Positions 5,767-12,328 of a stretch of 12,328 nucleotides of DNA are shown piece after piece (position 1 is the stretch's first letter; each line of letters begins with the position of its first letter). The notes beneath the pieces are model-generated. The model searched no databases. It was given only the letters and a program-made list of their open reading frames with translations, and was not told the origin of the DNA. Origin of the DNA: DATFLS01 sp964413425 (GTDB lineage Bacteria > Fidelibacterota > JAANXI01); assembly GCA_964413425.1 (NCBI GenBank), contig CAYPST010000118.1, forward strand, positions 1-12,328, in the 5' to 3' direction. Position numbers and translations under genes: made by a program.

Positions 5767-7596
5767 ATGCTTCGGGTGAGCTTGCTGGTGATTATTCTGT
5801 TCGTTCACGAATTGTGGGGCCAACCCACCTATGTCGTGAATAATTTATCGAAATATGCCACCGGTTCGAACTATCTCCACCGAGAGAACCTTTTGGATGC
5901 CAATGTCTTCTATAAGAATTGGACGATTTACGGACAACTGGAACTGAGCGGTCCACCGGAATTTGGTTCCTCTTATATCGGTCTGACGAAAGTTCGAGGG
6001 GAATACCAGTCAGATAACTTCGGAGTCAAACTTGGTGATGTATACCCGCTCTGGAATTGGGGATTGGTGTTAAATCTGCGATATGAGAAACATCTTGGAT
6101 ATGACAGTGGTCTTCGCGGCGGTGAACTCCGATTCAGTCCGCTTCCCCGGTTCGATATCAGGGGAATTTTCGGGAGGCAAAAGTTTCATTCCAGTTCTCC
6201 TCAGGATCAAGATCTACGAACTCATAATTGGGCAGAAGAAAATTCAGCACAAGGACTATCTCTTACCTTGCATCGACTTCAATCTCCCGGCCTGCTCTCA
6301 ATCTCGGGACTCCATGTGAAGTCAGAACAACCTTATCATATATCCAAACCAGCCGAACACGGTCGTTTTGCTCTCGATACTCAGTTTCACAAGGTAAACT
6401 CATATTATCTGGAGGGATACTGGCAGCAGGTGATTTCCAGATGGGAAGCGGTGATCAACTATGCACACAAATATTCGTCCATCCAGGACGGCTGGAGGCC
6501 AGCTGGCAATGGGAGCGTATCAAACCCGCTGACTGAAACTCTGGGCTATGCTGTCTATGCTTCATTATCAGGATTCTATCGTTCCGTCGGCCTTACTGTA
6601 GAATATAAAAACTATGCATATGATCTGCGCCCTCCGGCGGTCTGGCAGGATATTTATGGAAACTGGCCGACCCGGATGTCACCCTTTCAGCGTCCTCCGT
6701 TAGGATACCGTGAATATTCTTCAACGCTACTTGCCCGCCAGACTCACACTGTCAATTATAATGATGAAATCGGCTTTCAGCTGGAAGTCAACTACAGCGG
6801 CCCCTGGCACTCATATCTTACCGGCAATATATCTCTGGGCAGCCGGCACCATGTATACAACATTCTTGATGAAAAATACGTGGTACTAGATGAAACAACT
6901 ATTTTGCCGCTGATGGCTGACGGTGCGTTTCCCTTTTATCAGATACATCTGGAGGTAGAGAAATATGCCCTGCAGGATCGCCTCTACTTCAAAGGATTTC
7001 TGAACCATTTACGTAGAATCGACGAGTTTACACAGCGAACCGATATTTCGGGAGAGAGTGACATCACCATTCAACACCGGAACGCAAATTCCAGAGACAT
7101 ATTTACTGCCTTTCTGGAAGCGGATTATACATTCGGCGGGGGAAATTCCATTTCACTTTATCACGAAAACCAATGGTTAAAAAGACACTTTGTTGTGTCG
7201 AATATTCGTGTGCCCCAGACCTCACATGACGGCGATACCTCCCAATCTCACCTTGTCCAGCCCTCGTATAATAGATTAATTATCGCATCTTTCCGATATC
7301 ATAAAGGCCTGACTCTCTCGCTGCTTTATGATTTTACAAACCGTACTGAAACGGGAACTGCTTCGAATGTTGATCCTGCTGAAGACAACCCGCTGGAATC
7401 AATCCTGCGTGAGATCGGAGTAAATCCAAAGAATAAGTGGTTTGGCATCGAACTCAGTCTGGATTTCCTGACACATCACCAAATCTCCCTCTTTTACGGT
7501 GCCGAACAGGGTGGCATTCGATGCGCTAATGGTATCTGCCGGGAGATCCCACCATTTGAAGATGGATTGAAACTGAGAGTTCAATCCTATTTCTAA
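5767..7596 (+). CDS. Outer-membrane beta-barrel protein, DUF6029-like
   Basis: A 609-residue protein with a signal peptide (about 1-18, cleaved near WGQ) and many alternating amphipathic strands rich in Tyr, Gly and Leu, ending in a C-terminal Phe as outer-membrane barrels do. The N-terminal part (YGQLELSG, KLGDVYPLWNWGLVL, RGGELRF) resembles, from memory, the DUF6029 family of Bacteroidota; function unknown. There are exactly two cysteines, Cys586 and Cys591 in CANGIC, just before the last strand, so a single loop disulfide is likely. Lying between two exported thioredoxin-fold proteins and after a selenoprotein, that disulfide is an obvious possible substrate, though this is inference. The start ATG 5767 has no clear Shine-Dalgarno and is probably coupled to the preceding stop 11 bases away. 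Confidence 0.8.
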   Translation: MLRVSLLVIILFVHELWGQPTYVVNNLSKYATGSNYLHRENLLDANVFYKNWTIYGQLELSGPPEFGSSYIGLTKVRGEYQSDNFGVKLGDVYPLWNWGLVLNLRYEKHLGYDSGLRGGELRFSPLPRFDIRGIFGRQKFHSSSPQDQDLRTHNWAEENSAQGLSLTLHRLQSPGLLSISGLHVKSEQPYHISKPAEHGRFALDTQFHKVNSYYLEGYWQQVISRWEAVINYAHKYSSIQDGWRPAGNGSVSNPLTETLGYAVYASLSGFYRSVGLTVEYKNYAYDLRPPAVWQDIYGNWPTRMSPFQRPPLGYREYSSTLLARQTHTVNYNDEIGFQLEVNYSGPWHSYLTGNISLGSRHHVYNILDEKYVVLDETTILPLMADGAFPFYQIHLEVEKYALQDRLYFKGFLNHLRRIDEFTQRTDISGESDITIQHRNANSRDIFTAFLEADYTFGGGNSISLYHENQWLKRHFVVSNIRVPQTSHDGDTSQSHLVQPSYNRLIIASFRYHKGLTLSLLYDFTNRTETGTASNVDPAEDNPLESILREIGVNPKNKWFGIELSLDFLTHHQISLFYGAEQGGIRCANGICREIPPFEDGLKLRVQSYF

Positions 7597-7613
7597 TTGA
7601 GGAAAATGTCAAT

Positions 7614-8165
7614 ATGAAGAAAATTCTCATACTAACCGCAATCGTTTTCATCTGTGGATGTAATACTTCCACCGAGCCGGACGATGAACAACCAGCGGCC
7701 GAAATCGTGGAAAATTTCACCCTCCCGATATGTGCAAATGGTTCGGGAGAATGGGAATTGTACGATCATTGGGGAAAGAAAAACGGTGGCCAGTATCATG
7801 TGATATATATTGATATCTTTGCAACCTGGTGCGGACCCTGTCAGGAGGCCGCTCCCGGCACAGAACACTTTGTCCGAGATTACGGTGATCAGGACCTGAT
7901 TGTCATCGGGGCTGGCTCCGATTTAAATATGCCGTATTCATGTGAGGGGTGGGCCAACGCTTTTAACCTGTCCTACCCTATCCTGAATGACGATGCCTCT
8001 GATGAGGGCCCCAGGGAATTGTTCGAAGGGAATTATCCAGTGACGGTGGTTATTGGCCACGATATGCAGATGGTGTATTCTGCCAGTGGACGGCATAATG
8101 AGCAAGCGATTCGTGAGGCAATCGAGTCCGCTCTCTCGAAAATGCAGTCGGAGTCCGCAAACTGA
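7614..8165 (+). CDS. Thioredoxin-fold lipoprotein, TlpA/redoxin type
   Basis: A 183-residue membrane-anchored thiol-disulfide protein. The N-terminus is a lipoprotein signal, MKKILILTAIVF followed by ICGC, with Cys16 as the likely lipidated residue; Asn at +2 does not match the usual inner-membrane retention Asp. The thioredoxin domain has DIFATWCGPC (active cysteines 73 and 76) and cis-proline Pro142 in NYPVTVV. Two further cysteines, Cys40 (PICANG) and Cys110 (YSCEGW), could form a second disulfide or bind metal. GAGGA lies 12 bases upstream. The gene follows the barrel by 17 bases and is the last of the operon; a palindrome follows at 8327-8351. It ends with TGA, showing that TGA terminates normally in this genome. 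Confidence 0.88.
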   Translation: MKKILILTAIVFICGCNTSTEPDDEQPAAEIVENFTLPICANGSGEWELYDHWGKKNGGQYHVIYIDIFATWCGPCQEAAPGTEHFVRDYGDQDLIVIGAGSDLNMPYSCEGWANAFNLSYPILNDDASDEGPRELFEGNYPVTVVIGHDMQMVYSASGRHNEQAIREAIESALSKMQSESAN

Positions 8166-8326
8166 AAGCAAGCTCTACCGGGAGTATTCCGGCACCAGGC
8201 TCGGTTCATAAAGAGAAAAATAGTGTCGGGGCAGAAGGATAGAACACACTCCATCTGTATGGCATTCCATAATCTCTCAATAACATCATTCCTGGAGAAA
8301 ACGGCCGTGAAGCTAAAAAGTTAGCC

Positions 8327-8351
8327 AGGGCCACTCAATTGAGTGAAACCC
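8327..8351. terminator. Palindrome between convergent genes, candidate bidirectional terminator
   Basis: A perfect 14-bp palindrome CACTCAATTGAGTG (8332-8345) is bracketed by AGGG and CCCT (8327-8330, 8348-8351), so it can fold into a longer stem in either strand. It lies between the stop codons of two convergent genes. Just left is GCTAA-AAAG-TTAGC (8312-8325), with a TTTTT on the minus strand. The rest of 8166-8326 holds no gene. Confidence 0.4.
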
Positions 8352-8352
8352 T

Positions 8353-9126
8353 TTAAATTACAGATTTATCATAGAGATAAAGAATTTCCGGAAGATTTCT
8401 GGGGAAGGTATCAGTTCGGAGAATCGATTCGACGATTTTCGGACACACGCCGATATTCACCAGATATACTTCCCCGAGATACCGCTGGGCCTTCTTATTC
8501 ATAAATCCCTCCTTCGGGAGGGTAAAGGTCACTGTTGCCGTGGCCATCAGGGCTGGCAGCCCGGGTTTCCCGGTATCCGGGTGCAATCCGCTGGGAATGT
8601 CAATGCTGATGGTAGGCACCTCGGCATCGTTTGCAATAGAAATAAGGGTGGCAATGGGGTCCCTCGGTGCGCTTTGAATTCCGTGCCCGAGCAATCCGTC
8701 TATAATAAGATCACATTCCGGCATAGGTGGTAAGTTCTCTGCGGATATTTTACTCATATCATGTATCGGAATCTCAGGATACCATTCCTTTAAAATTTGC
8801 AACTGCTGCTGTGACTCCTTAAGAAACCGCTCTTCCGGTAAAGCGAGGATGAGTTGTATTTGTGCGCCGGTATTGGCCATACAGCGGGCTGTACTAATGG
8901 AAGCGGATCCCGTGAAACCCGGCCCCACAAGCACGGCAACCCGCGGGAAAATCTTTGAGGAATAACAACGAGCTATTCTGTTGACCGCGTGCCCCGCCCG
9001 CTCTATCATCTGATGGAATGGAATGTTGCTCACCTGCACCGCTTTCGCATTGATTCGGCGAATCTGATTCGCGGTGACCGTGGGAAGCGCCTGCAGTGCT
9101 TCAGCCTGAAAGGAAATGGATTGCAT
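8353..9126 (-). CDS. nnrE: YjeF N-terminal domain protein, NAD(P)H-hydrate epimerase-like
   Basis: A 257-residue single-domain member of the YjeF_N family, whose usual job is epimerising damaged NAD(P)H hydrates for repair. Family marks seen: an N-terminal helix pair (TANQIRRINAKAV), a GPG turn at 68-70, DGLLGHG (143-149, Asp143), IDIPSGLHPDTG (175-186, Asp176) and LPKEG near the end. The signature loop after GPG, normally NNGGDG, reads FTGSAS (71-76), losing both Asn, the Asp and one Gly. It may therefore have weak or changed activity. The fused dehydratase (NnrD) domain found in many bacterial homologues is missing. AAGGA lies seven to eight bases before ATG 9126. It is alone in its orientation, convergent with the redox operon and divergent from corA. 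Confidence 0.75.
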   Translation of the reverse strand: MQSISFQAEALQALPTVTANQIRRINAKAVQVSNIPFHQMIERAGHAVNRIARCYSSKIFPRVAVLVGPGFTGSASISTARCMANTGAQIQLILALPEERFLKESQQQLQILKEWYPEIPIHDMSKISAENLPPMPECDLIIDGLLGHGIQSAPRDPIATLISIANDAEVPTISIDIPSGLHPDTGKPGLPALMATATVTFTLPKEGFMNKKAQRYLGEVYLVNIGVCPKIVESILRTDTFPRNLPEILYLYDKSVI

Positions 9127-9429
9127 GACTGGTCCTTCTCATAGCCCTATAATATTTTTCTGTCCGCCCAAAAAATAATGCGCTTGCTCAGGCGAAAATG
9201 TGAATCATCTTACATCTTTGGAGAGTTTTGTGTGTCTCTGCTGCGATGGTCTCTCGAATTTTGAAAAGAATGGGGGTCTTCCTGCTTGCATGGTATGCAT
9301 TCCGGATACAATCAATCCATTGCATAAATCCTTCATAACCTGCACATTATCAGAACAATATGGATCTCAGTCGGCTAAGGCAGGGATCTGTTTGTCCCTG
9401 TAAACATCTAACTCTCCCCGGAGGGATTC
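9127..9429. other. Intergenic gap between nnrE and corA, with one hairpin
   Basis: This 303-base divergent gap should hold promoters for both genes, but no strong -35/-10 pair is evident. TATAAT (9148-9153), readable as TATTAT on the other strand, is the best -10-like site. CAGGGA (9381-9386) and TCCCTG (9395-9400) form a 6-bp hairpin ending 29 bases before the corA start. A 67-codon open frame at 9200-9403 has Cys-rich, non-protein-like composition and no ribosome site, so I do not call it. Confidence 0.4.
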
Positions 9430-10500
9430 GTGTTAAGACCTCAACGACTTTTACGGAAACACAAACAACCCGGAACGCCACCGGGGACACTCATTCATTC
9501 CGGTGAACGAAAGGCGGAATCCGTTCGGATTTCAGTGATCGATTATGATGAGCATACATTGGCCGAACACCAGGTGGAGAATGCGGAACAGTGTATCCCT
9601 TATCGCCGGACCGATACCGTCACCTGGATTAATATCGACGGTTTGCATAATGTGGCTATTCTGGAAGAACTCGGCAATCAATACGATATCCATCCCCTGG
9701 TACTGGAGGATGTGCTCAGCACCAACCAGCGTCCGAAAATCGAGAACTATGAGGACTATCTCTACCTTGTCTTGCGGATGGTAACCTACAGTGAAGCACA
9801 GGAGCAAATCGAGGATGAACAGTTCAGCCTGATTCTGGGGTCGAATTTTGTTCTTACCTTCCAGGAAAAACCCGAGGATGTGTTTGACGCCGTCCGAAAA
9901 CGGTTGCAGAACCCGAAAGGCAGACTCCGAACCCACGGGCCGGATTATCTGGCCTATGCGCTCCTGGATGCCATCGTCGATCACTACTTCATTGTCCTGG
10001 AAGGCATCGGTGAACAAATTGTGACCATCGAGCAAAACCTGATGGATGATCCCGACGAAGACGATCTGGAAACCATCCATAACCATAAGCGGGAAATGAT
10101 TTTTCTCAGAAAAGCCATCTGGCCGCTGCGAGAGGTCATTGCACAGATTACCAGAGGGGAACCCTCGCTGTTCAGGGAAACTTCCCGGATCTTTCTCAGA
10201 GATGTCTACGATCACACCATCCAAGTGGTGGATACTGTGGAATCGTATCGAGATATACTCTCTGGCTTATTGGACCTCTATCTGTCCACACAGAGCAATC
10301 GTATGAATGAGATTATGAAGGTGCTTACCATCATTGCGACCATTTTTATCCCATTGACTTTTCTCGCCGGAATCTATGGTATGAACTTTACCAACATGCC
10401 CGAACTGGAATGGAAATGGGGTTATCCGGTGGTACTCGGGATCATGATAGGGGTAGCGGGCGGATTTTTACTCTATTTCCGGAAGAAACGGTGGCTTTAA
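9430..10500 (+). CDS. corA: CorA-family magnesium/cobalt channel
   Basis: An inner-membrane divalent cation channel of 356 residues that forms pentamers and imports Mg2+ (also Co2+ or Ni2+). A large acidic cytoplasmic alpha/beta domain with long helices (about 1-290) precedes two C-terminal membrane segments (about 295-316 and 331-350). Between them is the invariant selectivity signature YGMNF (Gly317-Met318-Asn319), followed by MPE. The tail is short and basic (RKKRWL), as expected. The start is GTG 9430, with GGAGGG five bases upstream, a strong ribosome site. A 230-codon open frame on the opposite strand (9532-10224) is a shadow of this gene. Confidence 0.95.
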   Translation: MLRPQRLLRKHKQPGTPPGTLIHSGERKAESVRISVIDYDEHTLAEHQVENAEQCIPYRRTDTVTWINIDGLHNVAILEELGNQYDIHPLVLEDVLSTNQRPKIENYEDYLYLVLRMVTYSEAQEQIEDEQFSLILGSNFVLTFQEKPEDVFDAVRKRLQNPKGRLRTHGPDYLAYALLDAIVDHYFIVLEGIGEQIVTIEQNLMDDPDEDDLETIHNHKREMIFLRKAIWPLREVIAQITRGEPSLFRETSRIFLRDVYDHTIQVVDTVESYRDILSGLLDLYLSTQSNRMNEIMKVLTIIATIFIPLTFLAGIYGMNFTNMPELEWKWGYPVVLGIMIGVAGGFLLYFRKKRWL

Positions 10501-10706
10501 GCGTTCCGATGTATCTGCCCTGCCTCGAAGTCTTCACAAGCACCTGATTATTTCCGGCTCCTTGAAAAGAAGTCCTCATGCGGTCGAGGTTCTTCCGACG
10601 GCGGTCGGATCAGAATAACGGTCCGTATCAGAATGAAGAAATGGTTGACTGCCATGTTCGCTGTGTGTATCCTAATGCTCTTTGAATGAAACGAGAATGA
10701 ATCCTG
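10501..10706. other. Intergenic gap between corA and the permease
   Basis: TCCGAC (10594-10599) and GTCGGA (10604-10609) make a perfect 6-bp hairpin without a T-run. ATCAGAAT is repeated nearby (from about 10609 and 10627). An 18-codon frame at 10633-10689 (MKKWLTAMFAVCILMLFE) looks like a stray signal-peptide start: hydrophobic with a Lys-Lys N-terminus but no good Shine-Dalgarno. It may be a remnant or leader peptide; I do not call it a gene. Confidence 0.3.
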
Positions 10707-12140
10707 ATGGCTGAATCCGAAAGACATTCCAAAACCGGCCAGCTGACCAGAGCCATGGGGCTGCGGGATGTGGTGCTGCTGAATGTGGTAGCGATTGTGG
10801 GACTGCGCTGGCTGCTCACCGCTTCTCAGATTGGCGCCGAATCCATCCTCCTCTGGATACTGGCGCTCCTGTTATTCTTCATTCCCCAGGGAATGGCAGT
10901 CTCCGAGCTGAGCGCCCATTACCCTGAAGAAGGTGGCATTTACGCCTGGACGAAACGAGCGTTCGGGCCGTTTCACGGATTTCTCTCCGGCTGGTGTTAC
11001 TGGGTGAACAATCTTATTTACTACCCTTCTCTCCTGATATTCCTCGCAGGGAATGCCGTGTTTATCGCAGGTTCTCAGAGTGCCGGAATCGGCGAAAGCA
11101 ATGTATACGTCGCTCTATTCAGCATCGGCGTCCTGTGGCTGGCGATGATCCTCAATATGATTGGTTTACGGACCGGAAAATGGGTTCAGAATCTCGGGGC
11201 CATCGGGAACTGGCTGCCGGCGGTCGTCCTCATTATCCTGGGAGGCATTGCAGCCGTATTGTACGGCAGTCGAACCTCCTTTGCGTTCCCGGAACTTTTT
11301 CCGGACCTGGGCACCTTTGATACTATCTCCTTCTGGGCACTCATGTGCTTCGGCTTTGCCGGATTGGAGCTGGCGTCCGTCATGGGCGAAGAAATCGAGG
11401 ATACACAGCGGACTATTCCGAGAGCCATCGTCATTTCCGGATTTATCATTACCGGCATCTACATCCTCGGAACGGCAGCCATGCTGATTATCTTCAAATC
11501 AGCTGAGATTAACATCATCTCCGGGATCGTCGAATCGATCGGGAGAATCGGCGACCGCATGGGGATTCCCTGGTTACTGAACGCTATGGCTTTCAGCATT
11601 ACGGTGGGCGGCATTGGTGGAGCCGGGGCCTGGCTGGCGGGCACGGCAAGAATCCCGTTTGTGGTCGGCGTGGATAATTACCTTCCTCCGGCCCTGGGCC
11701 GGGTGCATCCCAGGTGGAAAACACCGCATATTGCCATCCTAGTGCAGGGAATTTTATCCACTGTTTTTATCCTGATGAGTGTGATAGGATCCACGGTTGA
11801 GGAAGCGTACCTTGTTCTATTGGATGCCACACTCATTTTGTACTTTATCCCCTATTTATATCTCTTTGTCAGCCTGGCAAAGTTACGGACGAATCGGGAA
11901 TTGTCTCGGGAAGCGTCCGGGGGCCTCCTGGTCCCGGGGAAAAAATTCGGGCTCTGGAGCGTTGTCATCGCCGGCTTTTTTGCCACGGCGGTCTCTATTA
12001 TCTTCAGTTTGATTCCGCCGGAGAATGTTGAAAATCCCTGGATCTTTGAAGGAAAAGTATTAGGGGGCACACTGGCCTTTCTAATGGTCGGACTGGTATT
12101 TTATGCCCGGGGGAAAAAACGGGCACTTCAGCATCGGTGA
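10707..12140 (+). CDS. APC-superfamily amino acid permease
   Basis: A 477-residue inner-membrane transporter with about twelve hydrophobic segments, fitting the AA_permease_2 branch of the APC superfamily. A short cytoplasmic N-terminus (MAESERHSK) leads into LRDVVLLNVVAIVGLRWL, the first-helix region. Other visible marks are GMAVSELSAHYPEEGGIYAWTKRAF between helices 2 and 3, a typical APC motif, and FAGLELASVMGEEIEDTQRTIPRAI in the middle, the conserved helix-6/cytoplasmic loop. The tail is basic. Substrate cannot be read from sequence; relatives include glutamate/GABA and other amino acid exchangers. The ATG lacks a strong ribosome site. It follows corA by about 206 bases, so may have its own promoter. 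It ends with TGA. Confidence 0.88.
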   Translation: MAESERHSKTGQLTRAMGLRDVVLLNVVAIVGLRWLLTASQIGAESILLWILALLLFFIPQGMAVSELSAHYPEEGGIYAWTKRAFGPFHGFLSGWCYWVNNLIYYPSLLIFLAGNAVFIAGSQSAGIGESNVYVALFSIGVLWLAMILNMIGLRTGKWVQNLGAIGNWLPAVVLIILGGIAAVLYGSRTSFAFPELFPDLGTFDTISFWALMCFGFAGLELASVMGEEIEDTQRTIPRAIVISGFIITGIYILGTAAMLIIFKSAEINIISGIVESIGRIGDRMGIPWLLNAMAFSITVGGIGGAGAWLAGTARIPFVVGVDNYLPPALGRVHPRWKTPHIAILVQGILSTVFILMSVIGSTVEEAYLVLLDATLILYFIPYLYLFVSLAKLRTNRELSREASGGLLVPGKKFGLWSVVIAGFFATAVSIIFSLIPPENVENPWIFEGKVLGGTLAFLMVGLVFYARGKKRALQHR

Positions 12141-12165
12141 TCCACCGACTCTCTGCTGATATTTT

Positions 12166-12195
12166 CACCATTCCCTGACTAGGGATTACATGGTG
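12166..12195 (+). terminator. Nested hairpin after the permease, weak terminator candidate
   Basis: TCCCT (12172-12176) and AGGGA (12181-12185) form a 5-bp stem with loop GACT, inside an outer CACCAT/ATGGTG pair (12166-12171 with 12190-12195). It lies 26 bases past the permease stop codon. There is no T-run after it, so termination is uncertain. Confidence 0.35.
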
Positions 12196-12255
12196 GGCAA
12201 TGATCTTATTTAAAGACTGGCTGGTGATCACATGATTCAAAGTTATCGTACCCAA

Positions 12256-12287
12256 ATTGAGCGATTTATTTCCATAAATCGCTCAAT
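12256..12287. repeat. Perfect 14-bp inverted repeat with 4-base loop
   Basis: ATTGAGCGATTTAT (12256-12269), loop TTCC, and ATAAATCGCTCAAT (12274-12287) are exact complements. There is no T-run on the plus strand; on the minus strand the stem is followed by TTGGG only. It could be an operator, a small mobile palindrome or the terminator of a minus-strand gene beyond the window edge. The remaining bases to 12328 hold no recognisable gene. Confidence 0.6.
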
Positions 12288-12328
12288 CGACAAAGAAAAT
12301 GTAAGTTTTCACCTCCCCGAGAACGGCG

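Noticed and set aside
9381..9400. Mg2+-responsive riboswitch (M-box) in the corA leader
   Set aside because: Only one 6-bp hairpin is present. The large multi-stem M-box fold is absent.
9200..9403. 67-codon frame between nnrE and corA
   Set aside because: No ribosome site, odd Cys-rich composition, no recognisable domain, and it fills a gap expected to hold two promoters.
9532..10224. 230-codon frame antisense to corA
   Set aside because: It lies entirely inside the well-supported corA gene in the opposite strand. Its length reflects codon bias of corA and it shows no domain.
10633..10689. 18-codon hydrophobic peptide before the permease
   Set aside because: It resembles a truncated signal peptide but has no clear ribosome site and nothing follows in frame. 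A remnant or chance is more likely than a gene.

Overview
The window looks like a chromosomal segment of a Gram-negative bacterium with a type IX secretion system: one large exported protein carries a C-terminal YPNP-type sorting domain, and a beta-barrel ends in an aromatic residue. This combination is common in Bacteroidota-related and FCB-type lineages (Rhodothermia/Balneolota, Ignavibacteria, Calditrichota, Marinimicrobia). I cannot narrow it further. Base composition is moderate, by eye slightly under half G+C. No rRNA, tRNA, CRISPR or phage genes were seen.

Layout. Positions 1-60 hold a strong GC hairpin that probably ends an upstream plus-strand gene. It is followed by a 192-bp MITE-like element (68-259) with 24-bp terminal inverted repeats and a perfect 8-bp flanking duplication. 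On the minus strand come an endonuclease III homologue (485-1150), a thioredoxin (1246-1581), an ArsR-type regulator (1597-1899) and an unrecognised protein (2082-2774). arsR and trx form a two-gene operon. A hairpin plus T-run terminator lies directly before the nth start.

The centre (3132-8165) is a tight plus-strand operon of four exported proteins, three of them thioredoxin-fold. Its first gene has one in-frame TGA exactly where the first Cys of the WCxxC motif belongs (W-TGA-P-V-C). The reading frame continues for 220 more codons through conserved thioredoxin and sorting domains. A hairpin resembling a bacterial SECIS element starts two bases after the TGA. I read this as a surface-sorted selenoprotein (Sec486 of 705 aa). 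It is followed by a TlpA-like exported thioredoxin, a DUF6029-like outer-membrane barrel with only two cysteines (C-x4-C), and a thioredoxin-fold lipoprotein. Together they look like an undescribed envelope or cell-surface thiol/selenol redox module.

The right part carries an unusual YjeF/NnrE-family protein on the minus strand (8353-9126), then plus-strand CorA (9430-10500) and an APC-family amino acid permease (10707-12140). The window closes with two hairpins, one a perfect 14-bp inverted repeat.

TGA is an ordinary stop in at least four other genes here (trx, arsR, the lipoprotein, the permease), so genome-wide stop reassignment does not explain the central TGA. The alternatives are Sec insertion or a point nonsense mutation, and the hairpin favours Sec.
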